A stretch of 34,938 nt of DNA from Streptomyces corynorhini (GTDB lineage Bacteria > Actinomycetota > Actinomycetes > Streptomycetales > Streptomycetaceae): contig NZ_QQNA01000206.1 of the NCBI RefSeq assembly GCF_003346515.1, forward strand, positions 1 through 34,938, in the 5' to 3' direction. Positions 9,068-16,419 of this stretch are shown here, piece by piece. Position 1 is the stretch's first letter; every line of letters begins with the position of its first letter. The notes beneath the pieces are model-generated. The model made no database searches. It was not told the origin of the DNA and was given only the letters and a program-made list of their open reading frames with translations. The position numbers and the translations under genes were made by a program.

Positions 9068-9116
9068 GTTTTCTCGGGCCCGCAGAGACACCTGCGCAGG
9101 GTTTTCATCGGGCCCC
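9068..9116. repeat. Direct repeat upstream of the HDO gene
   Basis: GTTTTCTCGGGCCC (9068-9081) and GTTTTCATCGGGCCCC (9101-9116) are imperfect direct copies whose starts are 33 bp apart, about three helical turns. They lie 40-90 bp before the HDO start codon, so a regulator-binding site is possible. The rest of 8964-9156 shows only the ribosome binding site GAGGAGG before 9157. Confidence 0.35.
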
Positions 9117-9156
9117 CGCGTGAAATCTCCCGAGGGTCGTGGAATGAGGAGGTCGC

Positions 9157-10200
9157 ATGACTGCCGTTGCACGTGTTGCGGAGACATCCGAGCATGACAT
9201 CGCGCCGTTGCCCGCGCCGCGAGGCGTGGTGACGGAAGCCCTGGTCGACGCGTTGAAAGGGGAACCCGGCCCCTTCCCGATTCCCGGTGTGGCGGCGAGC
9301 GATCCCCTCGCCGACGACGATCTGCATCTCGCTCTTTATGTCTGCTACGAACTGCACTACCGCGGATTCGCCGGGGTGGACGACCGCTGGGAGTGGCACC
9401 CCTCGGTCCTCGACCTGCGGGGGCGGTTGGAACGGGAATTCGAGACCGCTCTGCGCGAGCGGTTCGGCGTCGGGGAGGCGCCGGCCGACGGCGATGCCGT
9501 GGCCGCGCTGAAGGGGATCGCCGCACAGCCCGGTCCGCCGCTGTCGCGCTACCTGCGCGATGAGGCCACCCTGGAGCAGTTACGGGACTACCTGATCCAC
9601 CGCTCCCTGTACCAGCTCAAAGAGGCCGACCCGCACGCCTGGGCCATTCCGCGAATGACGGGCCGGGCCAAGGCGGGCCTGCTGGAGGTCGAGTTCGACG
9701 AGTTCGGCAGCGGCAGGGCCGAGCGCATCCACGCGGTGCTGTACCGCAACTCCATGGACGCGATGGGCCTGGACATCGGCTACGGAGCGTATCTGGACGC
9801 GGTTCCTGGCCTGGTCCTGGCGACGGTCAACATCAGCTCGATGTTCGGGCTGCACCGGCGGATGCGGGCGGCCCTCGCGGGCCATCTCGCGATCTCGGAG
9901 ATGACCTCGGCGCTGGCCAACAAGAACGCCGCGGACGGGATGCGCAGGCTCGGGCTCGGGGACCGGGTCACCGAATTCTTCGACGAGCACGTGACCGCCG
10001 ACTCCGTGCACGACGTGATCGCACTGCACGACATGGTGGGGGGCCTGTTGGAGCAGGACCCCGGGGCGGCGCGAGAGGTGCTCTTCGGCGCCACGGCGTG
10101 GACGGGTATCGACGCCTTGTCCAGCGAGTACCTGCTCGACCGCTGGCGCAAGGACGAACCCTCGCTGCGGCCTGACCACCTCGGTGGGGCGCGACCGTGA
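9157..10200 (+). CDS. Haem-oxygenase-like diiron oxidase (HDO, iron-containing redox enzyme family)
   Basis: 347 residues; ATG 9157 follows GAGGAGG by 5 bases. The C-terminal two thirds carries a full HDO ligand set: Glu156, Glu182, His192, then H-x3-D-x2-H as His278, Asp282, His285. The spacings (26, 10, 86, 4, 3) equal those of the SznF N-oxygenase centre as I recall it (E189, E215, H225, H311, D315, H318). Members of this superfamily N-oxygenate, fragment or desaturate amino-acid-derived substrates with O2. Neighbours that make Dap and possibly ureidoalanine offer an amine or urea substrate. The CDGSH protein encoded on the opposite strand could supply electrons. Codon 142 (9580-9582) is TTA, which fits developmental control with the cluster. 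An HDO is well supported; an SznF-like reaction is inference, because ligand spacing does not fix chemistry. Confidence 0.88.
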   Translation: MTAVARVAETSEHDIAPLPAPRGVVTEALVDALKGEPGPFPIPGVAASDPLADDDLHLALYVCYELHYRGFAGVDDRWEWHPSVLDLRGRLEREFETALRERFGVGEAPADGDAVAALKGIAAQPGPPLSRYLRDEATLEQLRDYLIHRSLYQLKEADPHAWAIPRMTGRAKAGLLEVEFDEFGSGRAERIHAVLYRNSMDAMGLDIGYGAYLDAVPGLVLATVNISSMFGLHRRMRAALAGHLAISEMTSALANKNAADGMRRLGLGDRVTEFFDEHVTADSVHDVIALHDMVGGLLEQDPGAAREVLFGATAWTGIDALSSEYLLDRWRKDEPSLRPDHLGGARP

Positions 10201-10283
10201 GCGGACCGACGGCGCGTCGCCGCCTCCGGTGACGCGGTCGGGCCGGGGACGGTGCGGAAGGACGCTCGGCTCCGCGTCTTTCC

Positions 10284-10304
10284 GTACCGCCCCCGGGGCG
10301 GTAC
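10284..10304. terminator. Near-perfect palindrome between convergent genes, likely bidirectional terminator
   Basis: GTACCGCCCC and GGGGCGGTAC are perfect 10-bp arms around one C. They lie between the convergent HDO (plus) and CDGSH (minus) genes, where a bidirectional terminator is expected. Confidence 0.55.
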
Positions 10305-10364
10305 CTTCGCCGGGACCTTCACCAGGGCCTTCGCCGGGACCTTCGCCAGGACCTTCACCAGGAC
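10305..10364. repeat. 12-bp tandem repeat, five units
   Basis: Five consecutive units of the form CTTCRCCRGGRC fill the gap between the palindrome and the CDGSH stop codon. The units differ at three positions only. No coding role is evident. It is probably a slippage repeat, possibly aiding termination. Confidence 0.75.
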
Positions 10365-10388
10365 CGCGGGGAGGTCCCGGCCGGGACG

Positions 10389-10643
10389 CTAATCCGCCTC
10401 GCGCCGACGCTGTCGGGCCGGGTCGCGAAAGCGGATGAGCTTGTGGGTGCTGTCACACCACGGCTTCTGGGCCGACAGCCCGCAGCGGCACAGCGCGACC
10501 ACCGGTCGGGTGACCTCGATCTCGTTGCCGTCGGCGTCGACGACACGGTCCGCGCCACGTATCAGGTAGGGCCCGTCCGGGTAAGCGGAAACCACGCATT
10601 CGAGTGGGCGTCGCAAGGCATTCTCCTCTTCGCTCGGGGTCAT
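10389..10643 (-). CDS. CDGSH-type [2Fe-2S] iron-sulfur protein
   Basis: 84 residues. The C-terminal half has the signature CRCGLSAQKPWCDSTH, which fits the three-Cys one-His cluster of CDGSH (mitoNEET-like) proteins; the name motif itself reads CDSTH. It is soluble and small, consistent with an electron or cluster carrier. The start ATG at 10641-10643 overlaps the TGA of the YbdK-like gene by 4 bp (ATGA), so translation is coupled. Longer upstream reading is possible in this frame but is antisense-like, low-complexity sequence. It converges on the HDO gene and is a plausible redox partner for it; that pairing is inferred from position only. Confidence 0.9.
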   Translation of the reverse strand: MTPSEEENALRRPLECVVSAYPDGPYLIRGADRVVDADGNEIEVTRPVVALCRCGLSAQKPWCDSTHKLIRFRDPARQRRREAD

Positions 10644-11806
10644 CGGCGGTGGTCGGTCGTGGTGCTTTCCGCGATCAGCTGTTTGACCACGGCGGCGACG
10701 GTGCCGCTGTGGCCGAAGGCGCGCAGCTGCCGGTCGGCGCCGTTCCCCCGGCTGAGCACCTCGTGTGCCAGGCGCGCGATCTCCGCCCAGTCGCCGGCCT
10801 CCGTGAGCGGGGCGCGCACATGGTCCAGGAACCGGTTCACGAGTTCGGCGGCCGGGACGAGTTCGGCGGCCACGGGATCCACCAGCTGTCCGGTGAGCCC
10901 GAAACGGGCGGCACGCCATTTCGCCGCGTTCAGCAGTTCGAGGGGCACCTCGGGGGCCGGGTCGCCCTGGGCGATCTCGGTCAGGCACCGCTGGACCAGG
11001 GCACGGGACAGACCGGCCTGGAGGACGGCTTCGTCGACGGTGGTGCAGGAATCGGCGATGCGGAACTCCACCGTGTGGAACCGGGTGCCCGGCCGGACGT
11101 CCCAGAACACCTGCCCGGTATCGGCGCTGGTCCCCGAGGTGACGAGACGGCGTACCCGGTCACAGTGCTCGGCGTACGAGGACAGGGTGGGCGGCATACC
11201 GGCTATGGGCCAGCGAGCCCACAGGGTGCTTCGGTAGCTCGCGTACCCGGTGTCCGTCCCCGTCCAGAACGGTGAACTCGCCGACAGCGCCAACAGGGCG
11301 GGCAGCCACGGGCGTACGCGGTTCACCACCTCCACCGCTCTGTCCCGGCCCTCGACACCGACATGCACGTGACAGGCGCAGACCAGATGTTCGTCGGCGA
11401 GCCGCGCGTAGGCGCCCGCGATGTGGTCGAAGCGGGGGCGGGAGGTGAACCCCTCCCGCCGCCAGTCGGCGGGAGGGTAGCTGCCCGAGGCGACGATCGT
11501 GGTCCCCGCCCCGGCGGCGGCGCTGATCAGGGTCTCCCGCCGGGCGCGGAGGTCGGCTCGCAGTTCGGTCAGGCTCCAGCAGATCCCCGTGCGGCTCTCG
11601 ATCATGCAGCGGCGCAGCTCCGCGGTGTAGTCCTCGGAGCCGTCCCGGCACACCCTGTCGAGGAGGGGGCCGCTGTCGGTCAGCCGGTGGGTCTGGGCGT
11701 CGACGACGAAGTACTCCTCCTCGACGCCCAGGGACAGGGCTCCGCGCACCGTCGGCCGCTCGGGTCCCTCGTCCTGCGGGTCAGACGTGAAGGCGTTGGT
11801 GCTCAT
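10640..11806 (-). CDS. YbdK-family carboxylate-amine (glutamate-cysteine ligase-like) ligase
   Basis: 388 residues. GCS2-family features are GVEEEYFVVD (from about residue 27), the histidine motif ACHVHVGV near 145 and the HTVEFRIADS strand. Such enzymes use ATP to join the gamma-carboxylate of Glu, or another carboxylate, to an amine. The length is normal for the family. The start overlaps the end of the methyltransferase gene by 26 bp, and the stop overlaps the CDGSH start, so the three form one operon. In a cluster that makes Dap it could form an amide or gamma-glutamyl protecting group. It could equally be a general actinobacterial glutathione-like ligase. The substrate cannot be read from sequence. 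Confidence 0.85.
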   Translation of the reverse strand: MSTNAFTSDPQDEGPERPTVRGALSLGVEEEYFVVDAQTHRLTDSGPLLDRVCRDGSEDYTAELRRCMIESRTGICWSLTELRADLRARRETLISAAAGAGTTIVASGSYPPADWRREGFTSRPRFDHIAGAYARLADEHLVCACHVHVGVEGRDRAVEVVNRVRPWLPALLALSASSPFWTGTDTGYASYRSTLWARWPIAGMPPTLSSYAEHCDRVRRLVTSGTSADTGQVFWDVRPGTRFHTVEFRIADSCTTVDEAVLQAGLSRALVQRCLTEIAQGDPAPEVPLELLNAAKWRAARFGLTGQLVDPVAAELVPAAELVNRFLDHVRAPLTEAGDWAEIARLAHEVLSRGNGADRQLRAFGHSGTVAAVVKQLIAESTTTDHRR

Positions 11807-12788
11807 CGGGCAGATTCACCATCCGAAGGGGGACACGGGTCGGAAAGCCGTCGAGCGTTTCCAGCAGCGGTGTCCGGGACCGGCAGGCCGTCTGGAGCAG
11901 CGTCAGCAGCTCCTCGGGGGGCGGAGCCGCGTCCGGCGTGCTGTCCCGCCGTCGGCAGGAGAGGCCGACGACGATGTAGTAGGGGGCCCCGTCGTCGATC
12001 CGCAGCAGCGGACCTTCGCCCGTCGCCTCCAGGGCGCTGACTCTCGCGATGTTGGCGACGGTGTGGTCGCCGAGGCGGAGCACGCCCAAGGTGAGGGCGG
12101 AGAGCTGATAGCCGTGGTCGTACAGGAGGTTCGCCGCCTGCCGTGGCGAGGTGTAGCTGCCTATGGTGACGGCGAGATCGGATCCGAGCGCTTCCGCGTG
12201 TCCGACCACCCGCCTGACCAGGTGCAGACCGTCGGCGCCGCCGTCGATGGACCGTCTGCCGACCCCGTCGGGGGACGGCAGCGGGACGTAGGGCGGGTTG
12301 CTGGTGATCACGTCAGGAGCGGTGGAGAAGGGGCTCGCGTCCAGCAGTTGGGCGGGTGAGAGCGCGCTGTAGTCGGCGCCGCTGAAGGACACCCGTCCCC
12401 GCGGGTCCTCCGTCGCGTGGTGCTCGATGCCCCAGGCCACGCTGTCGTCGGAGATGTCGAAGCCGTGCACATGCCCCGCCCCCGCCCTGGCCACCGCCGC
12501 GGCCGGAGCGCCGCTGCCCGAGCCGAGGTCGAGCACCCTGGCGCCGGGGCGGATCAGGTCGACGGTGGCCCACACCCCGACCTCCGTGTCCACCGGGTCG
12601 AAGAACACGTTCGGCCGACCGGGCGGAACCCGGTCCGAGGGGCGCAGGTGGTGATAGTCGCTGATCCGCGTCACCGTCGGCCCGGCGCCGGTGGGCGCGG
12701 CCTCGGGACTGCCGGGGCCGCGTGTACGGAGATCGGTGGTCGAATTGGCAGAGCGATGTGTCGCGTCGTTCGGTGGCGGAGCGCCCAC
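11781..12788 (-). CDS. HemK/PrmC-type SAM-dependent methyltransferase
   Basis: 335 residues from GTG 12788, with GGGAGG 6 bases upstream. SAM motif I VLDLGSGSG is at about 85-93 and the catalytic NPPY at 164-167. NPPY is typical of methylation of amide or ring nitrogens (Gln, adenine). The first 40 or so residues are Thr/Pro/Gly-rich and probably unstructured. It is first in the reversed operon that also encodes the YbdK-like ligase and CDGSH protein. Possible roles are N-methylation of a pathway intermediate or modification of a protein glutamine; the sequence does not decide. I recall HDO, CDGSH and HemK-like genes lying together in other Streptomyces, which would make this a conserved cassette. 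I could not check that. Confidence 0.82.
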   Translation of the reverse strand: MGAPPPNDATHRSANSTTDLRTRGPGSPEAAPTGAGPTVTRISDYHHLRPSDRVPPGRPNVFFDPVDTEVGVWATVDLIRPGARVLDLGSGSGAPAAAVARAGAGHVHGFDISDDSVAWGIEHHATEDPRGRVSFSGADYSALSPAQLLDASPFSTAPDVITSNPPYVPLPSPDGVGRRSIDGGADGLHLVRRVVGHAEALGSDLAVTIGSYTSPRQAANLLYDHGYQLSALTLGVLRLGDHTVANIARVSALEATGEGPLLRIDDGAPYYIVVGLSCRRRDSTPDAAPPPEELLTLLQTACRSRTPLLETLDGFPTRVPLRMVNLPDEHQRLHV

Positions 12789-12849
12789 CCAGTACCTCCC
12801 GCTGCGGAGAAGTGGCCAAGACCAAGCGCCACATGCTAACCCGATTGCG

Positions 12850-12866
12850 GATCAAGGCTCTTGATC
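12850..12866. promoter_or_regulatory. Operator-like inverted repeat overlapping a putative -35
   Basis: GATCAAG-GCT-CTTGATC: perfect 7-bp arms around a 3-bp centre. The right arm contains the TTGATC that serves as -35 of the putative plus-strand promoter, as a repressor site would. Confidence 0.5.
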
Positions 12867-12890
12867 GAATTCGGGATTCGACGATATTGG
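12861..12890 (+). promoter_or_regulatory. Putative promoter of the sbnA-like operon
   Basis: TTGATC (12861-12866), an 18-bp spacer and TATTGG (12885-12890) resemble a vegetative promoter pointing toward the SbnA-like gene. This would leave a leader of about 215 nt. Confidence 0.35.
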
Positions 12891-12898
12891 CCGGATCG

Positions 12899-12915
12899 GT
12901 CGAACTGAATTCGAC
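12899..12915. promoter_or_regulatory. Second inverted repeat in the same region
   Basis: GTCGAA-CTGAA-TTCGAC: perfect 6-bp arms around a 5-bp centre. It lies just downstream of the putative -10, where it could block transcription. Confidence 0.4.
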
Positions 12916-13115
12916 GGCACGACCTGCGGATTCGCTCCGGAGCCCCCGACTGTTACGAGCCGATTTCCGCTTCAGATCAACGATGTCGCCTCAGGTATGG
13001 CTGATTGTCGCTCCTGACCCACCGGCAACGTACTGACATCCTCTGACGTGGCTCACCGAGCTGCTGATCATATTTCAGCGTCGACTTGACCCAACTGCGG
13101 GAGAAGGACATAGCT

Positions 13116-14147
13116 ATGCACGGCCTACCTACCCCCGTCGTCGCGGTCCGGCTTCAGGTCGACGGCATACCTCGCACTCTGTGGCTCAAGCTTGAGGCAT
13201 ACAATCTGTACGGATCGATCAAGGGCCGCACCGCCGTGGCGCTCTGGCAGGATGTCGCGCCCCGCGTGGACCGCCACGTCGGATTCATCGAGTCCAGTTC
13301 GGGAAACCTCGGTCTCGCTCTGGCCGCGATCGCGGCGGCCCACCAGGTTCCCTTCACCGCGGTGGTGGACCCGCACATCAGCGGATTCCTGTTACGGCGC
13401 ATCCGGGCGCTGGGCGCCCGGGTGGTGAGTGTGGACATCCCGGACAGCGCCGGAGGCTACTTGCTCAGCCGTCTGGCCTATGTCGGGGACCAACTGGAGC
13501 GCGAGCCCGGGATGGTCTGGACGAATCAGTACCGGAACCCGGCCAACCCGGGCGCCCACGCCCGGTGGACGGCGCCCGAGTTGCACCAGCAGACCGCGGG
13601 GGCGCCGATGAGCGTCCTCGTCGCGGTCTCCACCGGCGGCACACTCGCCGGGTTCCGCAACTACGCCGCCGCCGCGGGTGCCGAGTGGGAACTGGTCGGC
13701 GTCGACGTCACGGGCTCCGCCGCGCTCGGCGGCGTTCCCGGCAAGCGGCTGCTGGCCGGGATCGGAGCGAGCCGCGCCTCCACGTTCCTGCCGGACGGTC
13801 ATCGACCGACGGTGTACGTGACTGCGGAGGAAGCCGTGAACGCGTGCCTGTGGCTGGACGAGCGGACGGGGCTCGCGGTCGGCCCCAGCTCGGGCGCGCT
13901 CGTCGCCGCGGCGCTGCGCCTCTTCCACGCGGATCCGGAGCGGACCACGATGGCGTGTCTCTGCCCGGACGGCTCCGATCGCTACGGCGACACCGTGTAT
14001 TCGCGTGGCTGGCGCCATGGACAAGGAATCTTCGAGACGGGCGTCGGCCGTGGGGTGGAGGTCCTCGCGCCACCACCCGTACGGACGATATCGGCGGCCG
14101 GGGCCACGGCCGCGGCCCCGGGATTCGCAGACCGGCGCGGCCGGTGA
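13116..14147 (+). CDS. SbnA-like PLP enzyme (Dap pathway, first step)
   Basis: 343 residues from ATG 13116, chosen over the upstream TTG 13086 because GGGAGAAGG sits 8 bases before it. Fold-type II PLP motifs: Lys36 in YGSIKGR (Schiff base), ESSSGNLG, VSTGGTLAG (phosphate loop) and VGPSSGA. SbnA and its relatives (VioB in viomycin) join O-phospho-L-serine and L-glutamate to give N-(1-amino-1-carboxy-2-ethyl)glutamate. A cysteine-synthase role is less likely because an SbnB-like gene follows. Codon 93 (13392-13394) is TTA. The last 30 or so residues are Ala/Gly-rich. It is first in an operon with the SbnB-like and carbamoyltransferase genes. Confidence 0.9.
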   Translation: MHGLPTPVVAVRLQVDGIPRTLWLKLEAYNLYGSIKGRTAVALWQDVAPRVDRHVGFIESSSGNLGLALAAIAAAHQVPFTAVVDPHISGFLLRRIRALGARVVSVDIPDSAGGYLLSRLAYVGDQLEREPGMVWTNQYRNPANPGAHARWTAPELHQQTAGAPMSVLVAVSTGGTLAGFRNYAAAAGAEWELVGVDVTGSAALGGVPGKRLLAGIGASRASTFLPDGHRPTVYVTAEEAVNACLWLDERTGLAVGPSSGALVAAALRLFHADPERTTMACLCPDGSDRYGDTVYSRGWRHGQGIFETGVGRGVEVLAPPPVRTISAAGATAAAPGFADRRGR

Positions 14148-14262
14148 GGCCGACCGGGAGAGCGGTGCGCGAGACGGCCGCCGCGCGCGGGTACGGCCGC
14201 GGCGCGCAGGTGACGAGGCGGGCTCCCAGCGGGCCGCGCACGAGGGAAACGGAGAACGACGC

Positions 14263-15321
14263 GTGACGGAAGACCTGCTCTTTCTCGACCGTGCGGCGGT
14301 GATGGCGTGCGCCGCCGACGTGGACCTGTGCGAGGCGACCGCATGGGCGCTGGGCCACCACGCCGAAGGCGCCACCCGCATGCCGGCGGAGGGCTATCTG
14401 CCGTGGACCAACGACGCGGGCGGCCAGTGCCGTTCGCTGGCCATGCTGGGGGCGGTGGAACCGCCCGGCGGGACCCCGGTGCGCGGTGTGAAGATCATCA
14501 ACGCGGCCACGACCAATCCCGCCCTCGGCGCGGAGCGCGCGGGCGGAGTGAGCCTCCTGTTCGACCAGCACACGGCCCGGCCCGTCCTGATGGCGGAAGC
14601 CGGCTGGCTGAGCGCCGCGCGTACGGCCGCCTACACCATGGTGAGTCTGCGGCACCTCGGACCGCGGGAGTGGGACGCGCTCAGCGTCATCGGGTGCGGC
14701 ACGCTCGCCCGCGCTCACCTCGAACTGCTCGGCACGCAGTTCCCCCAGGCGAAGAGCGTGCACCTGTACGACACGGATCCGGAGCGCGCGGCGGACCTGG
14801 CGAAGTGGCTCGGACAGCACTGCCCCCAGCTCCACCCGCAGATCGCCCCCAGCGCGCGGGCAGCCGTCGGCGCCGCGCGGGTCGTGGTGACCACGACCAC
14901 CGTGGACACCGGGTTCGTGCCGGCCGCGTGGCTGGAACCCGGCACCTTCGTCGCGCACGTGTCCCTCTCCGACCTGCTGCCCGACGCCTTCGTGACAGCC
15001 GAGGCGATCTACGTCGACGATGTCGACCTGGTGGCGGAGAACCCCCGGCGCACCCTCGGAGCACTCCTGCGGGACGGGCTGGTCGCCGCTCCCGGCGTCA
15101 CACCGCGGCGGGGCGACGCCACGGGTGAGGGGGCCGCCGTACCGGAAGTGAACGGCACCCTCGGGCAGGTCATCGCGGGACGGATCGAGGCCGTACGGCC
15201 CCACCGCGGCCACGTGATCAGCAACCCCTTCGGCATGGCGATCCTCGATGTCGCCCTGCTGGAGGCTGTCCATCAGGCCGCCCTGCGCCGCGGGACCGGG
15301 CAGCGGCTGTGCCTGTACTGA
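14263..15321 (+). CDS. SbnB-like dehydrogenase releasing L-2,3-diaminopropionate
   Basis: 352 residues from GTG 14263, with GGAG 8 bases upstream; reading further upstream has no good start. This is the ornithine cyclodeaminase/mu-crystallin fold. GVKIINAATTNP provides the Lys that binds the substrate carboxylate, and SVIGCGTLARAH is the NAD(P) Rossmann loop. SbnB-type enzymes oxidatively split the SbnA product to Dap and 2-oxoglutarate using NAD+. Pairing with SbnA is the standard signature of Dap supply (staphyloferrin B, viomycin, alanosine and others). It sits 115 bp after the SbnA-like gene and 32 bp before the carbamoyltransferase. Confidence 0.9.
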   Translation: MTEDLLFLDRAAVMACAADVDLCEATAWALGHHAEGATRMPAEGYLPWTNDAGGQCRSLAMLGAVEPPGGTPVRGVKIINAATTNPALGAERAGGVSLLFDQHTARPVLMAEAGWLSAARTAAYTMVSLRHLGPREWDALSVIGCGTLARAHLELLGTQFPQAKSVHLYDTDPERAADLAKWLGQHCPQLHPQIAPSARAAVGAARVVVTTTTVDTGFVPAAWLEPGTFVAHVSLSDLLPDAFVTAEAIYVDDVDLVAENPRRTLGALLRDGLVAAPGVTPRRGDATGEGAAVPEVNGTLGQVIAGRIEAVRPHRGHVISNPFGMAILDVALLEAVHQAALRRGTGQRLCLY

Positions 15322-15353
15322 GCGACGCGTCCTCTGCGAGGGAAGGATCTTCC

Positions 15354-16316
15354 ATGAACACGCTCTACGGTGCGCCGGAGGCAGCCCAGGACCGGGGGCT
15401 GTTCTCGCTCTCGGAGCTGAAGCCCGATGAACTGAGCAAGCTCGTCGAGAGGTCGGTCGCACTCTTCCGCGACCGGGACGCGCACAGCTTCCCGCTGCGC
15501 GACCGGGTCGCCGGAGTGCTCTTCACCCGTACCTCCACCAGGACACGCACCGCGTTCCAGACAGGTGTCGTACGGCTCGGCGGCACCCCGATCGCCTACG
15601 GCCCGCACGACCTCCAGCTCAACACCGGGGAATCCGTGGGCGATACGGCACGGGTCCTCGGCTCCATGCTCGACCTGCTCGTCGCCCGCACCTCCGGTCC
15701 CCTCGACGAGTTGCGCGCGCTGTCCACCGAGGGCGGGCTGCCCGTGATCAACGCGATGGCGGCGCAGGAGCACCCGACCCAGGGCGTCTGCGACCTGGCG
15801 ACGCTGGCCCTCGCGCACGGCGACCTCGGCGGTATCCGGGTGATGTACATCGGCGAAGGCAACAACACGGCGGTCGCGCTGGCCTACGGCATCGCCACGG
15901 TGCCGGGAGCCCGGTGCGACTTCGTCACGCCGCCCGGGTACGGGCTGCCGGACGGCGTACTCGACACGGCGCGCGGGATCGCCGGGACGGCCGGTGCCGA
16001 ACTGACCGAGACGCACGACGTGGCCGACGCGCCGGAACAGCTGGATGTCGTCTACACGACCCGCTGGCAGACCACGGGAACGAGCAAGGCCGATCCGGCC
16101 TGGCGGGAGACCTTCCGGCCCTTCCACGTCGACGCGGTGCTGATGCGCAGGTGGCCGCAGGCGTCGTTCCTGCACGACCTTCCGGCGCACCGCGGCGACG
16201 AGGTCACGGGGGAGGTGCTCGACGGACCGCGGTCCCTCGCCTGGACCCAGGCGAAGATGAAACTGTCCAGCGCGATGGCGGTGCTGGAAGCCGCGGCCGA
16301 CCTCACCACCGGCTGA
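15354..16316 (+). CDS. Ornithine/aspartate-type carbamoyltransferase, probable Dap carbamoylase
   Basis: 320 residues from ATG 15354, preceded by GAGGGAAGGA; an earlier ATG in frame lacks a ribosome site. The carbamoyl-phosphate site is intact: STRTR (about 60-65) and HPTQ (about 139-142). The amino-acid side is unusual. The OTC motif HCLP reads HDLP, although AHRGDEVT after it is OTC-like. In place of the SMG loop there is YTTRWQ, closer to the TRxQ of aspartate carbamoyltransferase. This mix suggests a substrate other than ornithine or aspartate. The SbnA/SbnB context points to Dap, giving 3-ureidoalanine, as proposed for VioL in viomycin. It is the last gene of the operon and is followed by a strong hairpin. 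Confidence 0.87.
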   Translation: MNTLYGAPEAAQDRGLFSLSELKPDELSKLVERSVALFRDRDAHSFPLRDRVAGVLFTRTSTRTRTAFQTGVVRLGGTPIAYGPHDLQLNTGESVGDTARVLGSMLDLLVARTSGPLDELRALSTEGGLPVINAMAAQEHPTQGVCDLATLALAHGDLGGIRVMYIGEGNNTAVALAYGIATVPGARCDFVTPPGYGLPDGVLDTARGIAGTAGAELTETHDVADAPEQLDVVYTTRWQTTGTSKADPAWRETFRPFHVDAVLMRRWPQASFLHDLPAHRGDEVTGEVLDGPRSLAWTQAKMKLSSAMAVLEAAADLTTG

Positions 16317-16344
16317 ACCGGACCGCGTAGGGGAGACCCGCTCG

Positions 16345-16376
16345 CCGGCCGCGCCCCGCGTTCGGGGTGCGGCCGG
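16345..16376 (+). terminator. Terminator hairpin after the Dap/carbamoyl operon
   Basis: A 14-bp arm beginning CCGGCCGC (16345-16358) pairs with 16363-16376 with one G-T pair and a CGTT loop. There is no U-tract, which is normal in Streptomyces. It marks the likely right edge of the biosynthetic cluster. Confidence 0.65.
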
Positions 16377-16419
16377 TCTCTTCGGACCGGCGGCGGTACG
16401 GCGGCGCACCACGCGGTGA

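Larger units (their letters stand above)
12789..13115. promoter_or_regulatory. 327-bp divergent intergenic region before the Dap operon
   Basis: No gene is seen here. The part from 12840 to 12990 is AT-rich for this genome and holds two inverted repeats and a sigma-70-like promoter, listed separately. The other reading frames open here (for example 12722-13036) have poor composition and no ribosome binding site. Confidence 0.6.

Noticed and set aside
10184..10438. Plus-strand frame with PGPS repeats after the HDO
   Set aside because: It is the translation of the 12-bp tandem repeat between convergent genes; no ribosome site and no conserved sequence.
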